Made by a program: the position numbers and the translations under genes. Below the pieces are notes generated by a model. It did no database searches. It saw nothing but the letters and a program-made list of their open reading frames with translations, and had not been told where the DNA came from. Below, one piece after another: positions 60,661 to 64,000 of a DNA stretch of 64,000 nt (position 1 is its first letter; each line of letters begins with the position of its first letter). This DNA is from Sphingomonas colocasiae (GTDB lineage: Bacteria > Pseudomonadota > Alphaproteobacteria > Sphingomonadales > Sphingomonadaceae). Location: NCBI RefSeq assembly GCF_019880585.1, contig NZ_JAINVV010000004.1:682001-746000 (forward strand), read 5' to 3'.

Positions 60661-61604
60661 TCCTGCACGGCTGACGCCGGCATGATCGATCCCGGCGCCA
60701 TGCCGGTGCCGGCCTGCGCCTGGCGGCGGGCAAGCTGGGTCAGCCGTTCGCCCAGGAAATCCAGCACCACGCGCACGCGGGGGATATGGCGTGATCGCTC
60801 GTGCGTCAGCAGCCAGACGCCGCGTTCCACTTCCTTGGGGATGGGCACGCAGCGGATCAGTTCCGGATCGGTATCGGCGACGAAGCAGGGCAGGGTGGCG
60901 AGCCCCATGCCCGACCGCACGGCGGACAGCAGGCCGGTGGCGGAATCATGGTGGATGGCGACGCTGTCGGCCAGACCATGCTGTTCCAGCCAGGCGCGAT
61001 AGATGCGCCAGACGCCCTTGCCGCCGCCGCCGATGATCACATGATCGATCATGTCGCGGGCGCGGCGCGGCGTGCCGTGGCGCGCCGCATAGTCCCGGCT
61101 GCAATAGACCGTCCATGGCTCGTCGGCGACGCGGCGTCCGACCAGTCCGCTGCCTGACGGGCGCCCGGCGCAGCGCAGCGCGATATCGGCTTCGCCCGCT
61201 TCCAGGTCGCGCACCTGCTCGCTGGTGTCGAGTTCGATCCGGATCGTCGGATGCGCCTCCCGCAGGTCGCGCAGGATCGGCGCCATGATGGTGACGGCGT
61301 GGATTTCCTGCATGGTGAGCCGCACCGTGCCGCTCGCCTCGCGGCCATGCGATCCGGCATCCTCGGCGAAGCGATGCGCGGCCGCCTCCACCGCTTCGGC
61401 GCGCTCGCGCAGCGCTTCGCCCACGGCAGTCAGCACGTAACCGGCCTGGCGGCGTTCGAACAGCGTGACGCCCGCCGCGGCCTCGAGCGCCGCGACCCGG
61501 CGCGCGGCCGTGGTCTGGCTGACGCCGAGCGACTTGCCCGCCGCGAGCGTGCTGCCCGTGCGTGCGACGGCCAGGAAATAGCGCAGATCGTTCCAGTCGA
61601 GCAT
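60642..61604 (-). CDS. LysR family transcriptional regulator
   Basis: This 320-residue LTTR has the N-terminal HTH (DWNDLRYFLAVARTGSTLAA, VSQTTAARRVAALEAAAGVT) and a periplasmic-binding-like effector domain starting SGTVRLTMQEIHAVTIM. It belongs to the group that often controls a divergent oxidoreductase or efflux gene. The divergent neighbour is the urcA gene, and a dyad lies at 61641-61654 between them. Effector unknown. Confidence 0.93.
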   Translation of the reverse strand: MLDWNDLRYFLAVARTGSTLAAGKSLGVSQTTAARRVAALEAAAGVTLFERRQAGYVLTAVGEALRERAEAVEAAAHRFAEDAGSHGREASGTVRLTMQEIHAVTIMAPILRDLREAHPTIRIELDTSEQVRDLEAGEADIALRCAGRPSGSGLVGRRVADEPWTVYCSRDYAARHGTPRRARDMIDHVIIGGGGKGVWRIYRAWLEQHGLADSVAIHHDSATGLLSAVRSGMGLATLPCFVADTDPELIRCVPIPKEVERGVWLLTHERSRHIPRVRVVLDFLGERLTQLARRQAQAGTGMAPGSIMPASAVQDQSGSS

Positions 61605-61640
61605 CCGTGGATCATGCCCCGGTCATGTGATGAGGGCATT

Positions 61641-61654
61641 CTGCAATAATGCAG
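61641..61654. promoter_or_regulatory. LysR-type dyad between lysR and urcA
   Basis: Perfect inverted repeat CTGCA-ATAA-TGCAG lies within ATTCTGCAATAATGCAGTAT, 37 bases upstream of the LysR start. The length and form are typical of a LysR T-N11-A-like recognition site. Further GCAG half-sites follow at 61660-61665. Confidence 0.55.
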
Positions 61655-61751
61655 TATCGCAGTGCAACATCGTTGTTCGTGCGCACCCGCAGGGCGGTGT
61701 ATATCGGCCGGGCCGGACAAGACCGGCGACCCAGACATGATGGAGACGGTC

Positions 61752-62078
61752 ATGAAGACCTTGCTAGCGCTGTCCGCGCTTGCCGGAGCCCTGTGCGTGG
61801 TGCCGGCCGCCGCGGCCGAAACCCGCCACCCGCCCGTCGTCCGCGCCGTCGCGCACGACGATCTGGACCTGAGCACGGCCAAGGGCCGCAAGACGCTCGA
61901 CCGCCGCATCGAGATCGCGATCGCCACCGCTTGCGGCGACGCGTCGAGCGCCGATCCGATGGGCTGGAAGGCGATCCAGCGCTGCCGCCTCGACGCGGCC
62001 GACCGCGTCTCCGCGCAGCGCGAAGGCGTGATCGCCGCGGCCCAGCGGCAGGGGGGCACACGCATCGCCGCGCAGTGA
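61752..62078 (+). CDS. UrcA family protein
   Basis: This 108-residue exported protein has a signal peptide (KTLLALSALAGALCVVPAAA) and a UrcA domain: VAHDDLDLSTAKGRKTLDRR, TACGDASSADPMGWKAIQRC with two Cys likely forming a disulfide, and DRVSAQREGVIAAAQRQGG. UrcA proteins are small periplasmic proteins of unknown function, numerous in sphingomonads. The start is ATG 61752 with GGAGA six bases upstream; ATGs at 61737/61740 are alternatives. Confidence 0.85.
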   Translation: MKTLLALSALAGALCVVPAAAAETRHPPVVRAVAHDDLDLSTAKGRKTLDRRIEIAIATACGDASSADPMGWKAIQRCRLDAADRVSAQREGVIAAAQRQGGTRIAAQ

Positions 62079-62085
62079 GCGCGGA

Positions 62086-63471
62086 TTACTGCTGCCGAAC
62101 GATCGCCGGGCCCAGCGTCATCACGACGCGCAGGCCCGGCTGATTGTCTTCCAGCGCGATCGCGCCGTGATGCAGGCCCGCGACCGCTTCGACCAGCGAC
62201 AGGCCCAGCCCCGATCCGGGGCGGTGGCGCGACGGATCCAGCCGGCCGAAGCGGCGGAGTGCTTCGCCGCGCCGGTCGGCGGCTATGCCCGGGCCGTTAT
62301 CGGCCACCGCGATCGCCAATATGCCGTCGCGATCGCGGGCGGTGAGCGTGATCGCGCTGCCGCCATCGCCATGGTTCAGTGCGTTCTCGATCAGGTTGCC
62401 GATCGCCTGGCTGACGAGTTCGCGATGCAGGCGCCCGGCGAGGCCGGCCGGCGCATCCGCCGCGATCGCGAATCCGCGATCCTCCACCAGCGGGCCATAG
62501 ACCTCGACCAGATCGGACAGCAAAATCGCCAGATCGGTCTCGACCAGCGATTCACGCCCGATGCCGGCTTCCGCCCGGCTGATCAGCAATGCAGTCGACA
62601 GCATCGAGAGCAGCGTGTCGGCCTCGGCCGACGCCTTTTCCAGCGCGGTGAGAGCTTCGGTATCGCGCGTTTCGACGATCGCGCGTTCCAGCACCGATTT
62701 GAGCCGTGTCACCGGGGATCGCAGGTCATGGGCAAGGCCGTCGGTCATCATCCGCAATTGCGACACCAGCGCCTCGATCCGCTGGAGCATCGCATTGATC
62801 GATTGGCCGAGCGCGTCGAACGCGTCGCCGCTGCCATCGACCGGAACGCGTTGCGCCAACGCGCCGTCCCCGACCGCCGCCGCGGTCGCGACCACGTTCT
62901 GGATCTTGCGGCTCAGCAACCGGCCGAAGATGAGCGTACCGATCAGGGTCAGCGATAGTCCGATCAGCAGTGCCGCGAGCATCGCCTCGGCATTGACGCG
63001 GGTCAGCCGCAGATTGGCGTCGATGACATGGCCGGTCAGCAGCCGCGATCCATCGGGCAGCCTGGACGTGGCCACGCCCATATGTTCGGGCTGGTCCGCA
63101 CCCACGCGGTAAAGGTCGATCGTCCGCCAGTCGGTGTCCAATGGCACGACGGTCGGCCAGGCGGCGATATTCCCCGCGACCGGCATGCCCGCGCGATCGG
63201 CGAGCAGGATCACCACCGCGTCGCTCCGCACCGATCGCAGCCGCGTCAGGATCAGGCGTTTCACCTCGGCCTGGCCGCCGCCGGCATAGGCGCCGCGCAA
63301 CTCGTCGCGCAATTCGCCCACCAGCGCCTGTTGTTCCTCGATCAGTGCATGCTGGCTCGCCTGCTGCACGAACAGCAGCACGCCGGCGGTCACCAGCATC
63401 TGGAACAGGAAGGCGAGGACGACCAGTCGCGCGGTCGTCGAACGGGTGAGGCTGCGCCGGCGCGACGCCAT
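62086..63471 (-). CDS. Sensor histidine kinase (HAMP-HisKA-HATPase)
   Basis: This 461-residue kinase has a first helix (LVVLAFLFQMLVTAGVLLFV), a periplasmic domain (about 37-155), a second helix (AMLAALLIGLSLTLIGTLIF) and HAMP. The H-box MMTDGLAHDLRSPVTRLKSV carries the phospho-accepting His. The N-box GNLIENALNHG, G1 VADNGPGIAADR and G2 GSGLGLSLVEAV are all present. Its start abuts the stop of the response-regulator gene upstream on the same strand, so they form a two-component pair. Signal unknown. Confidence 0.94.
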   Translation of the reverse strand: MASRRRSLTRSTTARLVVLAFLFQMLVTAGVLLFVQQASQHALIEEQQALVGELRDELRGAYAGGGQAEVKRLILTRLRSVRSDAVVILLADRAGMPVAGNIAAWPTVVPLDTDWRTIDLYRVGADQPEHMGVATSRLPDGSRLLTGHVIDANLRLTRVNAEAMLAALLIGLSLTLIGTLIFGRLLSRKIQNVVATAAAVGDGALAQRVPVDGSGDAFDALGQSINAMLQRIEALVSQLRMMTDGLAHDLRSPVTRLKSVLERAIVETRDTEALTALEKASAEADTLLSMLSTALLISRAEAGIGRESLVETDLAILLSDLVEVYGPLVEDRGFAIAADAPAGLAGRLHRELVSQAIGNLIENALNHGDGGSAITLTARDRDGILAIAVADNGPGIAADRRGEALRRFGRLDPSRHRPGSGLGLSLVEAVAGLHHGAIALEDNQPGLRVVMTLGPAIVRQQ

Positions 63472-64000
63472 TCAGGCGGCTGCCCCCAAACGATAACCCG
63501 CTCCCCGGACGGTGTGGAGCAATGGCGTGTCCGATCCGTCGTCCAGCTTGCGGCGCAGGCGACTGACATGGACGTCGATGACGTTGGTGCCGGGATCGAA
63601 ATGATAGTCCCACACGCCTTCCAGCAGCATCGTGCGGGTGACGACCTGATCGGCATGGCGCAGGAAATATTCGAGCAGGCGGAATTCGCGCGGCTGCAGT
63701 TCGATCGTCCGCCCGCCGCGCCGCACCTTGCGGGAAAGCAGGTCCATCTCGAGATCGGCGCAACCGAGGCTGGTCACCACCGCCGATCCCGATCCGCGAT
63801 GCCGCAGCATCAGCCGAACCCGTGCGAGCAACTCGGCGAAGGCGAAGGGCTTGACCAGATAATCGTCGGATCCCGCGGTCAGGCCGCCGACGCGATCCTC
63901 CGTCGAGCCGAGCGCGGAAAGGATGATCACCGGCGTTTCGATCTTCGCCGCGCGCAACGCGCCGAGCAAGGCCATCCCGTCCATCCCCGGCAGCATGCGA
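63472..64000 (-). CDS. OmpR-family response regulator, 5' end cut by window
   Basis: About 176 codons are visible. The receiver part has MLPGMDGMALLGAL, then IETPVIILSALGSTEDRVGG with the conserved Thr/Ser, and DDYLVKPFAFAELLARVR with the signalling Lys. The phospho-accepting Asp would fall at the window edge: the cut codon ends in T, consistent with GAT. The winged-helix domain includes LQPREFRLLEYFLRHADQVV, then GTNVIDVHVSRLRRKLDDG and VRGAGYRLG. Partner of the adjacent histidine kinase. Confidence 0.93.
   Translation of the reverse strand, partial: RMLPGMDGMALLGALRAAKIETPVIILSALGSTEDRVGGLTAGSDDYLVKPFAFAELLARVRLMLRHRGSGSAVVTSLGCADLEMDLLSRKVRRGGRTIELQPREFRLLEYFLRHADQVVTRTMLLEGVWDYHFDPGTNVIDVHVSRLRRKLDDGSDTPLLHTVRGAGYRLGAAA

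Noticed and set aside
1-64000. tRNA, rRNA, riboswitch or prophage
   Set aside because: No cloverleaf, rRNA-like stretch, known riboswitch core, integrase or phage structural gene was recognised on either strand. A covariance-model scan could still find small RNAs.

Overview
The window is high-GC, gene-dense chromosomal DNA, most likely from a sphingomonad (Alphaproteobacteria, Sphingomonas-like). Pointers are a MucR/Ros-type regulator, UrcA, DUF5818, zf-CHCC and SDHAF4-like (DUF1674) small proteins, a CYP199A-like P450, and intergenic mosaic palindromes of the kind common in this group. I see no rRNA, tRNA, CRISPR array, transposase or phage gene. The window is core genome with small accessory insertions.

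Layout. 1-6.5 kb: a cut retropepsin-like gene, an acyltransferase, ispG followed by a GNAT enzyme and a DMT transporter, then a TIGR01244 protein, a sterol-desaturase-like enzyme and a barstar homologue. 6.5-14.2 kb: a GMC oxidoreductase; glnK-amtB with a near-perfect sigma-54 promoter; a chain of DUF2007, DUF924, tldD and a zinc-finger gene; and an ABC ATPase. 14.2-24.2 kb: a DUF559 gene boxed by inverted repeats, nadB, a desaturase divergent from an ArsR repressor, two paralogous exported hydrolases around an MFS pump, and polA. 24.3-34.7 kb: a flippase, purH, heparinase-like/rpe/rsmB, htpX divergent from a DUF1674 gene, a disulfide-oxidoreductase-like flavoprotein and DUF4126. 34.7-39.99 kb: SDR and chloroperoxidase-like genes divergent from a GlxA-type regulator, nhaA and an L,D-transpeptidase.

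40.0-46.9 kb holds the most unusual locus: an eight-gene, tightly overlapping minus-strand operon. In transcription order it encodes an SPFH-SHOCT protein, two zinc-ribbon DUF4178 proteins, a 49-residue membrane microprotein, DUF350, a membrane-anchored spermidine-synthase-like enzyme, a Tat-exported flavin oxidoreductase, and S-adenosylmethionine decarboxylase. It looks like a polyamine-synthesis/oxidation module tied to a membrane scaffold.

47-64 kb: an M28 peptidase, a DEAD-box helicase, an exported methyltransferase, a truncated haemoglobin/DUF1971 pair behind NsrR-like dyads, mucR, dinB, a P450 divergent from a MarR regulator with a perfect operator, NRDE and DUF1772 genes, a 7TM GGDEF-EAL protein, LysR divergent from urcA, and a two-component system cut by the window end.

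Several families of palindromic repeats sit between genes. Some supply stop codons or C-terminal codons of neighbouring genes, and one repeat end lies inside the 5' coding region of the spermidine-synthase-like gene.
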